Assembly (NCBI RefSeq): GCF_022340605.1
Contig: NZ_JAJDNQ010000117.1
Span: 1-45,367, forward strand
Reading direction: 5' to 3'
DNA: 45,367 nucleotides
Source: Thiohalocapsa sp.
GTDB lineage: Bacteria > Pseudomonadota > Gammaproteobacteria > Chromatiales > Chromatiaceae
The notes beneath the pieces were generated by a model. It saw only the letters and a program-made list of their open reading frames with translations. It was not told the origin of the DNA and ran no database searches. This document shows, piece by piece, positions 28,610-41,154 of this stretch; the first letter of the stretch is position 1; every line of letters starts with the position of its first letter. The position numbers and the translations under genes were made by a program.

Positions 28610-28720
28610 GTGGGAGTGGCGTCCGCACCGCGATCGGCTGAGCCGGCGTCAATCGCGCCGGGGACGGCGCTCCCACGGTGCCCGCGCTGGTATGTTGTGG
28701 GAGCGGCGTCCGCGCCGCGA
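28610..28720. repeat. three REP-like elements in alternating orientation
   Basis: Copies lie at 28610-28635 (plus, GTGGGAGTGGCG variant), 28653-28676 (minus) and 28697-28720 (plus, near consensus). Alternating REPs are the arrangement known as BIMEs in enterobacteria. Confidence 0.8.
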
Positions 28721-28963
28721 GCGACCAGCTCAGGCACGGTGTGCCGAGCGCGGCGACCGCCGCGCGGGCCGAATGGAAGTCGGCGTCCCCAGGGAAATTC
28801 GCGTTGACGGCGGCGGCAAGGTCTGCCTGTGGTACCATGGGCGGCTTACGAGGCGCTGCCCGCGGCGGCCGTGGCGCCGATTCCGGCCCCTGATCAGGCC
28901 AATCCCAGATTGGACCACGGCGACGCAACTGCGGCGCCGGAACCGAAGTACTGACCCGAATCC

Positions 28964-29182
28964 ATGGCAAAAGAAGACGTCATCACGATGGAAGGCACGG
29001 TCATGGAGACCCTGCCCAATACGATGTTCCGCGTGGAGTTGGAGAACGGCCACGTCGTGATCGCGCATATCTCCGGCAAGATGCGCAAGCACTATATCCG
29101 CATCCTCACCGGCGACAAGGTGACGGTGGAGCTGACGCCCTACGACTTGAGTAAGGGGCGGATCACCTACCGCGCGCGCTGA
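28964..29182 (+). CDS. infA: translation initiation factor IF-1
   Basis: The protein has 72 residues, the exact usual size. IF-1 covers the ribosomal A site during initiation. The OB-fold sequence is nearly invariant: [19 protein letters not shown], then [41 protein letters not shown] and GRITYRAR. It keeps its E. coli neighbours (aat before, clpA convergent after), but 731 bp of repeat DNA separate it from bpt. Confidence 0.99.
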   Translation: MAKEDVITMEGTVMETLPNTMFRVELENGHVVIAHISGKMRKHYIRILTGDKVTVELTPYDLSKGRITYRAR

Positions 29183-29347
29183 GCCGGCCGGCGTCGGCTG
29201 TCGTTGCGCCGGGGGCTGTGTGCTCCCGTCTCCCCTCAAGGTCCTACCTGAGGTGTTCTCCCTGACTGAGGCCCCCCGCACAGGCCGCACCGATGGCGGC
29301 ATGCCTCGGCCAGGACGGACAAGTCCCGAGACCGCAAGAGAACTAGG

Positions 29348-29428
29348 CGTACGTCGGGTTAGCGCAGCGCAACCCGACGATGGGCATCCGTAAGCTGTTG
29401 TTTGTCGGGATGGGCTATCGCTACTAGT
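29348..29428 (+). repeat. dispersed palindromic element, family 2, copy B
   Basis: The first half is a good palindrome: GTCGGGTTAGCG / CGCAACCCGAC (29353-29378). The remainder (GATGGGCATCC ... GTCGGGATGGGC ... CGCTACTAG) matches the minus-strand reading of copy A at 4419-4489 in order. GTCGGGTTAGCG-type elements are widely scattered in proteobacterial genomes. Confidence 0.65.
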
Positions 29429-29486
29429 GTTCTTGCGATAAGCAGCACCGATCGCCGGCAGCCCCGGGCAGACTGGCCGGCCGTCG

Positions 29487-29510
29487 TCGCGCCGCGGACG
29501 GCGCTTCCAC
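29487..29510 (-). repeat. single REP-like element
   Basis: Minus-orientation copy with one head change (CTTCCAC for CTCCCAC) and arms GCGCCG/CGGCGC around the loop. It lies between infA and clpA. Confidence 0.65.
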
Positions 29511-29589
29511 ATGGACGCGCGGCCCGATGATCCATACCGCAAGGTGTACCCGGAAACCTTCCTTGGCTTCTCGGCCCTCGGCCCTTCTT

Positions 29590-31854
<2,265 letters not shown>

Positions 31855-32025
31855 GTGCAGGACCCTGGATGGTTAGTAGCAGGAAGGCCCGACGATGCAG
31901 CTTGCAGCAGGCACGGCGGGGATCGAATGCTTCGGCACGCCCGATGGCACGTCCGGCGGAGCGGCGCGCGGACGGCAGGGCCGGCGGCAGGATGCCGGCA
32001 CTGGCGCAAATCGCGGCCGGGGCGC

Positions 32026-32349
32026 TCATGCCTCCTCCATGGTGCAGAGCAGCGGGTGATGGTTCTCGCGGCTGAAGTCGTTAACCTGGTTGACCTTGGT
32101 CTCGGCGATGTCGCGGGTATAGACACCGCACACGCCGACGCCTCGGGTATGCACGTGCAGCATCACTTGCGTGGCCTTCTCGCGGCTCATGCGGAAGAAC
32201 GTCTCCAGCACGTGCACGACGAACTCCATCGGCGTGTAGTCGTCGTTGACCAGCAGGACCTTGAACAAGGGCGGGCGCTTGAGCGCCGGCTTGGACTCCT
32301 GGACGACGAGACCCGAGTCCTGGTCTTCGTTTGGATTCCACTCGCTCAT
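32026..32349 (-). CDS. clpS: ClpS adaptor (N-degron recognin)
   Basis: The protein has 107 residues. ClpS binds N-terminal Leu, Phe, Tyr or Trp and hands proteins to ClpA. Visible are the flexible N-terminal tail, [20 protein letters not shown] (binding-pocket residues Asn-Asp-Asp), then [27 protein letters not shown] and [21 protein letters not shown]. The ATG at 32349 (MSEWNPNED) is chosen over a frame extending five codons further. Together with clpA, aat and bpt it forms a nearly complete N-degron pathway in this window. Confidence 0.97.
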   Translation of the reverse strand: MSEWNPNEDQDSGLVVQESKPALKRPPLFKVLLVNDDYTPMEFVVHVLETFFRMSREKATQVMLHVHTRGVGVCGVYTRDIAETKVNQVNDFSRENHHPLLCTMEEA

Positions 32350-32829
32350 GGCTCGAATCGGCACAGGTCGGACGGTTGCGCTCAGGCGTTCACCGAGGGT
32401 TATTGGGGATCACTACGGATCGGGCTTGTTCCGTACGCACTGCGGACGACGGGGCCGCGCTACGCGAGCCCATGACGTCGGCGGCTGCCCGTCCCGAATA
32501 GTTGTAAGGGCTTGGAGATGAAAAATACAGCCCCGAACGAGCCGCGTCTACGGGGTGGCCTCTGACACGGGTGCACGTCTGCGGAGCGCTCCGACGCATC
32601 CGGCGCCACCCCGCGGATACCGCCGCAGATGCGGGCGATCGCGTCGATTGACCATGGGAATCAGGCGACTATACTTCGGCGGTATGGTGACTCGTCGCAC
32701 GGCGCACGCCGCGGACTTGCACCCGGTCGCAGACGGTGCCCCTCGGGGTCTCGGCGGCCGACAACAACGATTGACTGCCACCCACAAGAGTACCGCGCAA
32801 CAGCGGTCAACCCTGGAGGAGTACCCGCG
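32350..32829. other. 480-bp divergent region between clpS and cspD
   Basis: No gene is supported. It holds the cspD promoter (32648-32675) and its long leader. For clpS no convincing promoter was found on the minus strand. Confidence 0.5.
32648..32675 (+). promoter_or_regulatory. sigma-70-type promoter of the cold-shock gene
   Basis: TTGACC and TATACT are 16 bp apart, the best -35/-10 pair in the window. Transcription would start near 32682, leaving an untranslated leader of about 148 nt before the ATG, a length typical of cold-shock genes whose leaders fold with temperature. Confidence 0.7.
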
Positions 32830-33036
32830 ATGATGACAGGTATCGTGAAGTGGTTTAACAACGCCAAGGGATACGGCTTCGTGAAACCAGACAACCGCGA
32901 CGAAGACGTGTTCGTCCATTTCTCGTCCATCGAGATGGACGGCTACAAGACCCTGAAGGAGGGCCAGAAGGTCGAATTCGAGGTCAGCCAGGGTCCCAAA
33001 GGACTGCACGCCGCAAGGGTGCAGCGCGCCTTTTGA
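32830..33036 (+). CDS. cspD: cold-shock domain protein, CspD-like
   Basis: The protein has 68 residues with one cold-shock domain. The RNA-binding motifs are KGYGFVKP (RNP1) and VFVHFSSI (RNP2), and it begins [14 protein letters not shown]. The position next to clpS, divergent from it, is that of cspD in E. coli, whose product inhibits replication in stationary phase; whether this protein does so is inferred. CTGGAGGA (32813-32820) precedes the ATG at 32830; a second ATG follows at once, so the start may be one codon later. Confidence 0.93.
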   Translation: MMTGIVKWFNNAKGYGFVKPDNRDEDVFVHFSSIEMDGYKTLKEGQKVEFEVSQGPKGLHAARVQRAF

Positions 33037-33093
33037 TCCTGCTGATCACTGACACCTGACGCCGGCCGGGCTGCCGGCGCCCGACATGTTATC

Positions 33094-33131
33094 GGGCCGA
33101 ACCCCGCGTGCGGGGGCCGGCCCTTTCTTTT
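33094..33131 (+). terminator. rho-independent terminator of cspD
   Basis: CCCCGC and GCGGGG close a two-base loop, extended by GGCC/GGCC outer pairs, and the run TTTCTTTT follows. It lies 58 bp past the cspD stop and is the clearest terminator in the window. Confidence 0.8.
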
Positions 33132-33144
33132 GTCTGCCGTCCCC

Positions 33145-33213
33145 GTGGGAGCGCCGTCCCCGGCGCGATGGGGCTTCCGCCGCGGCAAATCGCGGCGCGG
33201 ACGCCCCTCCCAC
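33145..33213. repeat. inverted pair of REP-like elements between cspD and icd
   Basis: A plus copy (33145-33169) and a minus copy (33190-33213) face each other about 20 bp apart, between two convergent genes. The pair could form one larger hairpin. Confidence 0.8.
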
Positions 33214-33232
33214 GGAGTGACGAGCAGCCACG

Positions 33233-34489
<1,257 letters not shown>

Positions 34490-34653
34490 GCTGCAGGTCC
34501 TATGCGGGGGCGCCACGCCGAGTGGCGCGCGGGTGATGGAAGCCGGGAAGGCGGGCGAAAAGCGAAGACGACAATGTTACCACCCTGCCCCGATCCGGCC
34601 GCTGCCGTTGCGACCGCCCACGGCCCGCGCCGGCACACAGCAGGGGCCTCCCC

Positions 34654-34804
34654 GTGGGAGCGCCGTCCCCGGCGCGATCGGCATCGGCACGCAGCATCGC
34701 GGCGCGGACGCCGCTCCCACACAGCAGCAGCCTCCTCGTGGGAGCGCCGTCCCCGGCGCGATTGGCGGCGGCACGGCACACCGCGGCACGGACCCCGCTC
34801 CCAT
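34654..34804. repeat. four REP-like elements in strict alternation
   Basis: Copies at 34654-34679 (plus), 34697-34720 (minus), 34738-34762 (plus) and 34781-34804 (minus, head CTCCCAT) alternate at 37-43-bp steps. The plus copies are almost identical to each other, as are the spacers CAGCAGCAGCCTCCTC and ACAGCAGGGGCCTCCC, so a two-REP block was duplicated. Confidence 0.85.
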
Positions 34805-34952
34805 ACATGCAAGCGACCAATGACCCGGCTGATCCTGTTCAATTGATCGCCAGCCACGACCGTTGCGTATCCGCACCGCGCCTATGGCCGCGATCGGTCG
34901 GTGCCGGCGGGCGGCCAGACCGACTTTTCGGCCCGAGTGCAACAGTGCGCGA

Positions 34953-35029
34953 GACCCGAGACCGTCTCGGGTCGCGGTCGTGGTCGTGGTCGTCCCGGTG
35001 TCGATCCGTGTCGCCCTCCAGGGCGACAC
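34953..35029. other. two perfect 10-bp hairpins around a GGTCGT repeat
   Basis: GACCCGAGAC / GTCTCGGGTC has a one-base loop (34953-34973). GTGTCGCCCT / AGGGCGACAC has a two-base loop (35008-35029). Between them GGTCGT recurs four times, some copies degenerate. They lie 40 bp after the tcdA stop on the minus strand and could end that operon, but no T-tract is present. Confidence 0.6.
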
Positions 35030-35070
35030 GCGACAGCACTAGCACTGGTCCAAGCCCGGTCCCGGAATCT

Positions 35071-35814
35071 TCACCTCGCTGCAGCATTCCCCGCCAGCAG
35101 CCGCCGCACCACCACACCGGCCAGCGTCAGCCCGAACAGCGCCGGCATGTAGCTGATGGTGCCGTTGACGGCGCGATCGCGCCCGCGGCCGGTGGGCTCG
35201 GGCGGCAGCGGCGGCAGCGATGGCTCGTCGGACCAGACCGCCAGCACGCCGCGCTCATGGCCGGCGCGGCGCAGGAGCCGGCGAACTTCCCGGGCCAGAC
35301 GGCACTCGCGGGTGTCCATCAGGTCCGACACCCGGATGCGGGTCGGGTCGAGCCGGCCGCCGGCGCCCATGCTCGCCGCCACCGGCACGCCGGCGTCCAG
35401 CGCCGCCGCCAGCAGCGCCACCTTGCTGCCGAGGCTGTCGATGGCATCGGCGACGTGGTCGTAGCCGCCCTCGCCCACCAGCGCCGGCATGTCGCCCGGC
35501 GCCAGGAAGTCGGTGTGGATCTGCACGGCGCAGCGCGGGTTGATGTCGGCGATGCGCGCGGTGATGACGTCGGCCTTGCGCGCGCCGAGAGTGCTGCCGA
35601 GGGCGCAGAGCTGGCGATTGAGGTTGGACGGCGCCACCACGTCGAAGTCCGCGATGGTGAGCCGACCGACGCCGGAGCGCGCCAGCGCCTCCGCGGTGAA
35701 GGAGCCGACGCCGCCGAGGCCGGCCAGCAGCACGTGGGATTCCGCCAGCCGCGCGCAGCCCTCAGCGCCGATCAGGATCGCCGTGCGCTCCCAGATGGGG
35801 TTGTCGGCGTTCAC
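35071..35814 (-). CDS. tcdA: tRNA threonylcarbamoyladenosine dehydratase
   Basis: The protein has 247 residues, an E1-like adenylating enzyme that cyclises t6A in tRNA to ct6A. The ATP site is LLAGLGGVGSFTAEALARSG (about residues 30-49); next come DFDVVAPSNLNRQLCAL and AIDSLGSKVALL. The C-terminal GTISYMPALFGLTLAGVVV is typical of TcdA (CsdL). The start is GTG at 35814, overlapping the tatD stop as GTGA; the open frame before it belongs to tatD. It is the last gene of a tatD-tcdA pair. A linker rich in Pro (PSLPPLPPEPTG) is longer than usual. Confidence 0.93.
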   Translation of the reverse strand: MNADNPIWERTAILIGAEGCARLAESHVLLAGLGGVGSFTAEALARSGVGRLTIADFDVVAPSNLNRQLCALGSTLGARKADVITARIADINPRCAVQIHTDFLAPGDMPALVGEGGYDHVADAIDSLGSKVALLAAALDAGVPVAASMGAGGRLDPTRIRVSDLMDTRECRLAREVRRLLRRAGHERGVLAVWSDEPSLPPLPPEPTGRGRDRAVNGTISYMPALFGLTLAGVVVRRLLAGNAAAR

Positions 35815-36596
35815 GGCGTCGCGGCTGCGGGCAGGCCGAGCACGGCGCACGCGTTGGCGGTGGTGGCCGCCGCCAACGCGGCCGGATCGGCGCCGCGGAC
35901 CTCCGCTAGCGCGGCCAGCACCTCGGGCAGGTATTCGGGGCTGTTGCGCTGGTAGCGATGCGAAGCGACGGTCAGGTCCGGCGCATCGGTCTCCAGCACG
36001 ATGGCGTCCAACGGCAGCGTCGCCGCCAGCCGGCGCAGCTTCGACGAGCGCTCGAACGTGAGCATGCCGCCGAAGCCGAGCTTGAAGCCAAGATCCATGT
36101 ACTGGCGCGCCTGCTCCAGGCTGCCGTTGAAAGCGTGCGCGATGCCGCCCTGCACGCCCGCCTCCCGCAGCAGCCGGAGCATGTCGTCGTGGGCCTTGCG
36201 CACGTGCAGCAGCACGGGGAGCCCCGCCACGGCGGCGACGGCGAGTTGCGCGGCGCAGAGCGCGAGCTGGCGCTCCCGATCCTGCGGTGCTTTGGCCTCC
36301 CGAAAATCGAGCCCGATTTCGCCGACGGCCAGCGGCCGCTGCCGGGCAATGGCCTCCGCCAGTGCCGCGACATCGGGATCAGCATGGCGGTCCATATAGA
36401 GCGGATGCAGCCCCAGCGCCGGATGCAGCCCGGCATCACCCGCGCACAGGTCCAAGAGCTTCGGCCAGCCGGCACGGTCGATGGCCGGCACCACGATGTC
36501 GCCCACGCCACCCGAGCGCGCCGCCGCGAGCACACGCTCGCGGTCCGCGTCGAACTCGGCGACGTCCAAGTGGCAGTGGGTGTCGATCAGGTGCAC
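35811..36596 (-). CDS. TatD-family metal-dependent hydrolase
   Basis: The protein has 261 residues. TatD proteins are TIM-barrel nucleases or deacylases with two metals. Ligands are visible as HLIDTHCHLDV (HxH), VGEIGLDF (Glu), LLHVRKAHDD and GIAHAFNGS (His), and LETDAPDL (Asp). The start is GTG at 36596, where the family sequence begins; it lies 14 bp after the metallophosphoesterase stop. Several paralogues exist in each genome (TatD, YcfH, YjjV), and this one is nearest to the YjjV size class; the exact member is not certain. Confidence 0.9.
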   Translation of the reverse strand: MHLIDTHCHLDVAEFDADRERVLAAARSGGVGDIVVPAIDRAGWPKLLDLCAGDAGLHPALGLHPLYMDRHADPDVAALAEAIARQRPLAVGEIGLDFREAKAPQDRERQLALCAAQLAVAAVAGLPVLLHVRKAHDDMLRLLREAGVQGGIAHAFNGSLEQARQYMDLGFKLGFGGMLTFERSSKLRRLAATLPLDAIVLETDAPDLTVASHRYQRNSPEYLPEVLAALAEVRGADPAALAAATTANACAVLGLPAAATP

Positions 36597-36610
36597 GGCT
36601 GAGCGGCCGG

Positions 36611-38095
36611 TCAGTTGCCAGCGGGCTCGCAGACGCCTGTCGGCCCCGTCCGGGCGGAGCCGCAGCGGGCGAGTGGATTGCCCGCGGGGTTCAGCAGCCG
36701 GCCGGACCATCCGCGGCCGTGCAACGCGATATCCAGATACCCGAACCGGCTCAGGCCGAAGCCGACGGCAGTGGCCTCGCCAATGTCCACGGCGAAGGGC
36801 TCTTCCGGATAGTTCGCGTCCAGATCGACGCCACCGTTGCCGACGATCAGCTGACTCGGCAGCTCGCCCAGCGGTTCAAAGGCGATGGCCTGAAACCGAT
36901 GCATGTGCCCGGACAGGACCAAGCGCACGGGCTTCGGCAAGGGCTCGCGGGCGTAGGCCGTCTGCAGCGTCTTGTCGATGACCAGATACTTGCCCGATGC
37001 GTCGAGGTCGCTCTGCGGGGTATCGTCCTCGGGCTTGTTCACGCCCCACAGGGGCCGATGGGTCAGGAGCCAGATGGCCTGCTCCGCCGACGCTGCCCGC
37101 ACCAGCGAGCGCACCCGCGCGAATTGGGCGTCGAAGTGACCCTGGTGCAGGTCGCCCTGGTCGCAGGCATTGGCGGAATCCAGCACCACCACCGCCAGCT
37201 CGCCGAGGTCGATGCGGTAGGGCCGGCGGAAGACCAGCGGCTCGGCCGCCTCCGCCGGCGGGCAGGCGAGCTGACCGCCGCTGCCCGGCACCAGGTCGGA
37301 GCCGGGGTCGAGCAGGTAGAAGTAACCGGGCCCCGCGCGGCTGCAGAGCTCGTGATTGCCGCGGGCGAAGATCCACGGGGCGCTCAGCAGCAGACGCCGT
37401 GCGGGCATGAAGAAATCCTGCTGCCAGGGGGGCCAGGCGTCCGGGCTGCGGCTGCCGACGCTGTTCTGGCCGTAGTAGGGACCGGACAGCTTGCAGGTGG
37501 CGCCCGGGGCGTTGTCGCCGGCATCGTAGACCTGGACCTTGCGCGCGGGCTCGCCGGGCCGCTTGATCTCGATCTCGCCTGGCGTGCCGCGGTAGTTGTA
37601 GTCGCCGACGTGCACGACCAGGTCCGGGACCAGGGCCGAGGTGGGCTCGGCGGCGCTGTCGGCCAGCTCGGCGAAGGGCCAAGCGCTCGCATTGCAGCCA
37701 TCCTGGTACGCCGGCTCGCAGCCGGTGTCGCCGAGCACGACGAGCCGCGATACCTCAGCCGGCACCGCGGGCAGGCGCACGGAGCTGCCGGCCACGCGCA
37801 GGCGTGAGCCGTGGGTCGGATACACGGCCTCGCAAACAGTCACACCGAAGTGGCGCGGGTCCGGGTTGCGGCGCGCCGTCATGGGCCGTGCCTGGCCACC
37901 GCCGGTGGGCTCCAGCGCCGGGCAGTCCGCGCCGGCCTGCTCGATGACGACCCGGGCCAGCGCGAATTGCTCGCCGGCGTCGGTTTGCCCCAAGGTGACG
38001 AAGGCCGCGGCCGGCGCTTCCACCGCCTGCAACGCCGGCGACAGAGCGGCCGCCAGCAGGGCCAGAACCGTAAACACGCATCTTACTGCACGCAT
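36611..38095 (-). CDS. secreted calcineurin-like metallophosphoesterase
   Basis: The protein has 494 residues. A signal peptide is present (MRAVRCVFTVLALLAAALSPALQA). Metal-site motifs occur in family order: LVVLGDTGCEP, DLVVHVGDYNYRG, FARGNHELCSR, WLLTHRPLWG and LVLSGHMHRFQ. A domain of about 120 residues precedes the catalytic core and resembles the N-terminal beta module of secreted purple-acid-type phosphatases. Several cysteines (GCEP, GCNA, CSRAG, ACDQG) suggest disulfides outside the cytoplasm. The ATG at 38095 has AGGTGG upstream; a GTG three codons earlier is possible. The substrate is unknown. Confidence 0.85.
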   Translation of the reverse strand: MRAVRCVFTVLALLAAALSPALQAVEAPAAAFVTLGQTDAGEQFALARVVIEQAGADCPALEPTGGGQARPMTARRNPDPRHFGVTVCEAVYPTHGSRLRVAGSSVRLPAVPAEVSRLVVLGDTGCEPAYQDGCNASAWPFAELADSAAEPTSALVPDLVVHVGDYNYRGTPGEIEIKRPGEPARKVQVYDAGDNAPGATCKLSGPYYGQNSVGSRSPDAWPPWQQDFFMPARRLLLSAPWIFARGNHELCSRAGPGYFYLLDPGSDLVPGSGGQLACPPAEAAEPLVFRRPYRIDLGELAVVVLDSANACDQGDLHQGHFDAQFARVRSLVRAASAEQAIWLLTHRPLWGVNKPEDDTPQSDLDASGKYLVIDKTLQTAYAREPLPKPVRLVLSGHMHRFQAIAFEPLGELPSQLIVGNGGVDLDANYPEEPFAVDIGEATAVGFGLSRFGYLDIALHGRGWSGRLLNPAGNPLARCGSARTGPTGVCEPAGN

Positions 38096-38163
38096 CGGAG
38101 CCACCTGCTGAACTGCGTTGACGACTCGGCCTTGATCACAATCCGGGCCAGGGACCTACTCCC

Positions 38164-38222
38164 GTGGGAGCTGCGTCCTCGCCGCGACTGGGTGCCCGTC
38201 GCGCCGGGGACGGCGCTCCCAC
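38164..38222. repeat. inverted pair of REP-like elements between sdhE and phosphoesterase
   Basis: Plus copy at 38164-38188 (GTGGGAGCTGCG variant) and minus copy at 38199-38222, 10 bp apart, in the 188-bp gap between two same-strand genes. Confidence 0.75.
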
Positions 38223-38283
38223 GCGGGCGCGCGGCGTTGTGATCGTTGCCGTGGCATCGAAGCGGGTGGGCAGCGATGCCGGT

Positions 38284-38586
38284 TCAGTCGCCCGCGTCCG
38301 CCGGCCGCAGCATCGCCGCCCGCACCTGCCCCACCAGCCGGCGCAGCGCCGCGTCCGCCGGCACCGCCCGGCCCATGAGCCAGTCGTGAATGATCTGGTC
38401 CTGGTAGCCTAGCAGGCGCACGAAGTCTGCGCGTGCGGGCGCATCCAACTGCCCGAAGCCCGCGTCCAGAAAGCGGTTCAGCAGCAGGTCCAGTTCCAGC
38501 ATGCCGCGGCGGCACTGCCAGCGCAGCCGCGACAACTCGGCATCACCCGAGTCTGCCCGCGCCGCGGTGTCGATGGGCCGACTCAC
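38284..38586 (-). CDS. sdhE: succinate dehydrogenase flavinylation factor SdhE
   Basis: The protein has 100 residues, a small helical protein that helps FAD attach covalently to SdhA. The signature RGxxELD is present as RRGMLELDLLLNRFLD, followed by FVRLLGYQDQIIHDWLMG, which matches YgfY/SdhE. The start is GTG at 38586. It lies 22 bp after sdhB, on the same strand, so it is made with its client; in E. coli sdhE sits away from the operon. Confidence 0.93.
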   Translation of the reverse strand: MSRPIDTAARADSGDAELSRLRWQCRRGMLELDLLLNRFLDAGFGQLDAPARADFVRLLGYQDQIIHDWLMGRAVPADAALRRLVGQVRAAMLRPADAGD

Positions 38587-38608
38587 CGGTATTCCCGAGC
38601 GCTGCGGA

Positions 38609-39301
38609 TCAAATGGATTTCTCCAGCATCAGGTCCTTGATATGGCCAATGGCCTTCGTCGGGTTCAGGCCCTTCGGGCAGACCTCGACGCAGTTCATGA
38701 TGGTGTGGCAGCGGAACAGCTTGTAGGGCCCCTCCAGCGCGTCCAGGCGCTCGTCGGTGGCCTGATCGCGGCTGTCGGCGAGGAACCGCCAGGCCTGTAG
38801 CAACGCCGCGGGGCCGTGGAACTTGTCCGGGTTCCACCAGAACGACGGGCAGGCGGTGGAGCAGCAGGCGCAGAGGATGCACTCGTAGAGCCCGTCCAGC
38901 TTGTCGCGGTCGGCCGGCGACTGGCGGATCTCCTGCTCCGGCAGCGGCTCCTTGCGGATCAGATACGGCTGCACGTTGCGGTACTGCTCGTAGAACTGGC
39001 TCATGTCCACCACCAGGTCCCGGATCACCGGCCGGCCCGGCAGCGGGCGCACCTGAATGGGCCGCTTGAGGTCCGCAACGGCCGTGATGCAGGCGAGCTT
39101 ATTGCTGCCATTGACGTTCATGGCATCGGAGCCGCACACGCCCTCGCCGCAGGAGTGCCGGAACGCGAAGCTCTCGTCCTGCGCCTTGATGGCCAGGAGC
39201 GCCTCGCGCAGCATCATGCCCGGCTGCTCCTCGACCTCATAAGTCTGCATGCGGGGCTTGGCGTCCTGTTCGGGGTGGTATCGATAGACCTGAATTTGCA
39301 T
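38609..39301 (-). CDS. sdhB: succinate dehydrogenase iron-sulfur subunit
   Basis: The protein has 230 residues. It carries electrons from SdhA to quinone through three clusters. The [2Fe-2S] ligands are in RHSCGEGVCGSDAMNVNG and later ACI; the [4Fe-4S] set is ECILCACCSTACPSF; the [3Fe-4S] set is CHTIMNCVEVCPKGLNP. The ATG at 39301 (MQIQVYRYHPEQ) is the family start; the frame before it is random. Only 68 bp separate it from sdhA. Confidence 0.97.
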   Translation of the reverse strand: MQIQVYRYHPEQDAKPRMQTYEVEEQPGMMLREALLAIKAQDESFAFRHSCGEGVCGSDAMNVNGSNKLACITAVADLKRPIQVRPLPGRPVIRDLVVDMSQFYEQYRNVQPYLIRKEPLPEQEIRQSPADRDKLDGLYECILCACCSTACPSFWWNPDKFHGPAALLQAWRFLADSRDQATDERLDALEGPYKLFRCHTIMNCVEVCPKGLNPTKAIGHIKDLMLEKSI

Positions 39302-39369
39302 GAGAAGTACGGAGTACGTAACGACAACGAGATTTCCCAGCCTTCCGCGGTATTCGCTTGTCCGGGGGA

Positions 39370-41133
39370 TCAGTAAACCCGCGCCTTCGGCGGAAAGCTC
39401 TCCACCGTCAGCGGCTTGGTGCGCACGGGCTTGTAGTCCATGCGGTCGCCGTCGCGCGAGTACAGGCTGTGCTTCATCCACTGCTCGTCGTCGCGGTCGG
39501 GGTGGTCCACGCGGGAGTGGGCGCCGCGGCTCTCCTGGCGGTGCAGCGCGGACATGAGCGTCGCCATGCCCACGTCCACCAGGTTGTCGAGTTCCAGGGC
39601 CTCGATACGGGCGGTGTTGAACGTCTTGCTGTGATCGCGCAGGCGCACGTGCTCGACGCGCTCGCGCAGGGCTTTCAGCTTCTCGACGCCGGCGGACATG
39701 TGGGCATCGTCGCGGAAGACGCCGCAGTGGTCCTCCATCAGCTTGCGCAGGGCCGCCTTCACTTCGGCCACGGACTCGCCGTCGCCTTCGCGCTCCCAGC
39801 GGGCGAGCCGGCCAGCGGCGGGCGCGATGTCTGCTTCCCGCATGGGCCGGTGGTTCGGATTCTCGCGCACGTAGTCCAGGATGTCCGTGCCCGCGGCGCG
39901 GCCGAACACCAGGATGTCCAGCAGCGAGTTGCCGCCGAGCCGGTTGGCGCCGTGCACGGACACGCAGGCGCACTCACCGGCGGCGTAGAGCCCGGGGACG
40001 ACCTCTTCCGGCCCGTGCCGCGCCGGCGTCACCACCCGCGCGAAGCGGTCCGTCGGGATGCCGCCCATCGCATAGTGCGCGGTCGGGAACACCGGGATCG
40101 GCTGCTCGGCGGGATCGATGCCGAGGAACACCCGGCAGATGTCGGTGATGCCCGGCAGCCGGTGGTGCACCACCTCGGCGCCCAGGTGGTCGAGCTTGAG
40201 CATCACGTGGTCCTTGTGCGGCCCGCAACCACGGCCCTCGCGGATCTCGGTGACCATGGAGCGGGCGACCACGTCGCGGCTCGCCAGGTCCAACGCCCGC
40301 GGTGCATAGCGCTCCATGAAGCGCTCGCCGTCGCAGTTGATCAGATAACCGCCCTCGCCGCGCGCGCCCTCGGTGATGAGCATGCCCTTGCCGGCGACGC
40401 CCGTCGGGTGGAACTGGTAGAACTCCATGTCCATCAGGGGCACGCCGGCGCGCAGCGCCATGGCCATGCCGTCGCCGGTGTTGATGAAGGCGTTGGTGGT
40501 GGTGCGGAACACCTGCCCGTAGCCGCCGGTGGCCAGCAGCGTCGCCTTGGCCTCGATCACCAGGGGCTGGCCGGTCTCGATCTCCAGCACCAGGGCGCCG
40601 ATGGCGACGCCCTCCTCGTCGCGGATGAGGTCGATGGCGAAGAACTCGTCGAAGAAGTGGGTGCGCGCGCGGACGTTCTGCTGGTAGAGGGTGTGCAGGA
40701 TGGCGTGGCCGGTGCGGTCCGCCGCGGCGCAGGTGCGCACCGCCTGCTCGCCGCCGAAGTTCTGGCTCTGCCCGCCGAAGGCGCGCTGGTAGATCTTGCC
40801 GTCGTCGAGGCGCGAGAAGGGCACGCCGGCGTGCTCCAGCTCGTAGACGGTCGGGATCGCCTCCCGGCACATGTACTCGATGGCGTCCTGGTCGCCCAAG
40901 TAGTCCGAGCCCTTGACGGTGTCGAACATGTGCCAGTGCCAGTCGTCCGGCAGCACGTTCGCGAGCGCCGCGTTGACCCCGCCCTGGGCGGCCACGGTGT
41001 GCGAGCGGGTGGGAAACACCTTGGACACCACCGCCACGCGCAGGTCCGCGCTGGCGAGCCTGAGCGCCGCGTTCAGCCCGGCGCCGCCGGCACCGATGAT
41101 GAGTGCGTCGAATTTGCGATGTGGAATTGACAT
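39370..41133 (-). CDS. sdhA: succinate dehydrogenase flavoprotein subunit
   Basis: The protein has 587 residues. SdhA oxidises succinate to fumarate with covalent FAD. The dinucleotide site is [18 protein letters not shown]. The FAD-linked histidine is in [16 protein letters not shown] (about residue 45). Substrate-site segments are [32 protein letters not shown] and the late [28 protein letters not shown] is the second FAD loop. It is sdhA rather than frdA by its place with sdhCD and its HTVAAQGG context. Confidence 0.98.
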   Translation of the reverse strand: MSIPHRKFDALIIGAGGAGLNAALRLASADLRVAVVSKVFPTRSHTVAAQGGVNAALANVLPDDWHWHMFDTVKGSDYLGDQDAIEYMCREAIPTVYELEHAGVPFSRLDDGKIYQRAFGGQSQNFGGEQAVRTCAAADRTGHAILHTLYQQNVRARTHFFDEFFAIDLIRDEEGVAIGALVLEIETGQPLVIEAKATLLATGGYGQVFRTTTNAFINTGDGMAMALRAGVPLMDMEFYQFHPTGVAGKGMLITEGARGEGGYLINCDGERFMERYAPRALDLASRDVVARSMVTEIREGRGCGPHKDHVMLKLDHLGAEVVHHRLPGITDICRVFLGIDPAEQPIPVFPTAHYAMGGIPTDRFARVVTPARHGPEEVVPGLYAAGECACVSVHGANRLGGNSLLDILVFGRAAGTDILDYVRENPNHRPMREADIAPAAGRLARWEREGDGESVAEVKAALRKLMEDHCGVFRDDAHMSAGVEKLKALRERVEHVRLRDHSKTFNTARIEALELDNLVDVGMATLMSALHRQESRGAHSRVDHPDRDDEQWMKHSLYSRDGDRMDYKPVRTKPLTVESFPPKARVY

Positions 41134-41154
41134 GCCGCTGACCTTCCGTCTGCC

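Larger units (their letters stand above)
28233..28963. other. 731-bp intergenic region between bpt and infA, rich in repeats
   Basis: I see no gene. It holds an 18-bp tandem repeat flanked by a long inverted repeat (28266-28397) and three REP-like copies (28610-28720). Between 28721 and 28963 lies the likely infA promoter region, but no clear -35/-10 pair was found. Frames on the minus strand through the tandem repeat give only repetitive Val-Val-Asp peptides. Confidence 0.6.
29183..29589. other. 407-bp region between convergent infA and clpA
   Basis: No gene, tRNA or clear terminator was found. It contains the second copy of repeat family 2 (29348-29428) and a single REP-like copy (29487-29510). 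A CCTCAGG-type palindrome (CTCAAGGTCCTACCTGAG, about 29236-29253) may belong to the infA transcript end. Confidence 0.5.
34490..35070. other. 581-bp intergenic region between icd and tcdA
   Basis: No gene is supported. It holds four alternating REP-like copies (34654-34804) and two strong short hairpins (34953-34973 and 35008-35029) around a GGTCGT repeat. The icd promoter should be in the first 100 bp upstream of 34489, but none could be read with confidence. Confidence 0.55.

Noticed and set aside
29183..29589. tRNA gene after infA
   Set aside because: No T-loop (GTTCRAAYC-like) or matching acceptor stem was seen on either strand.
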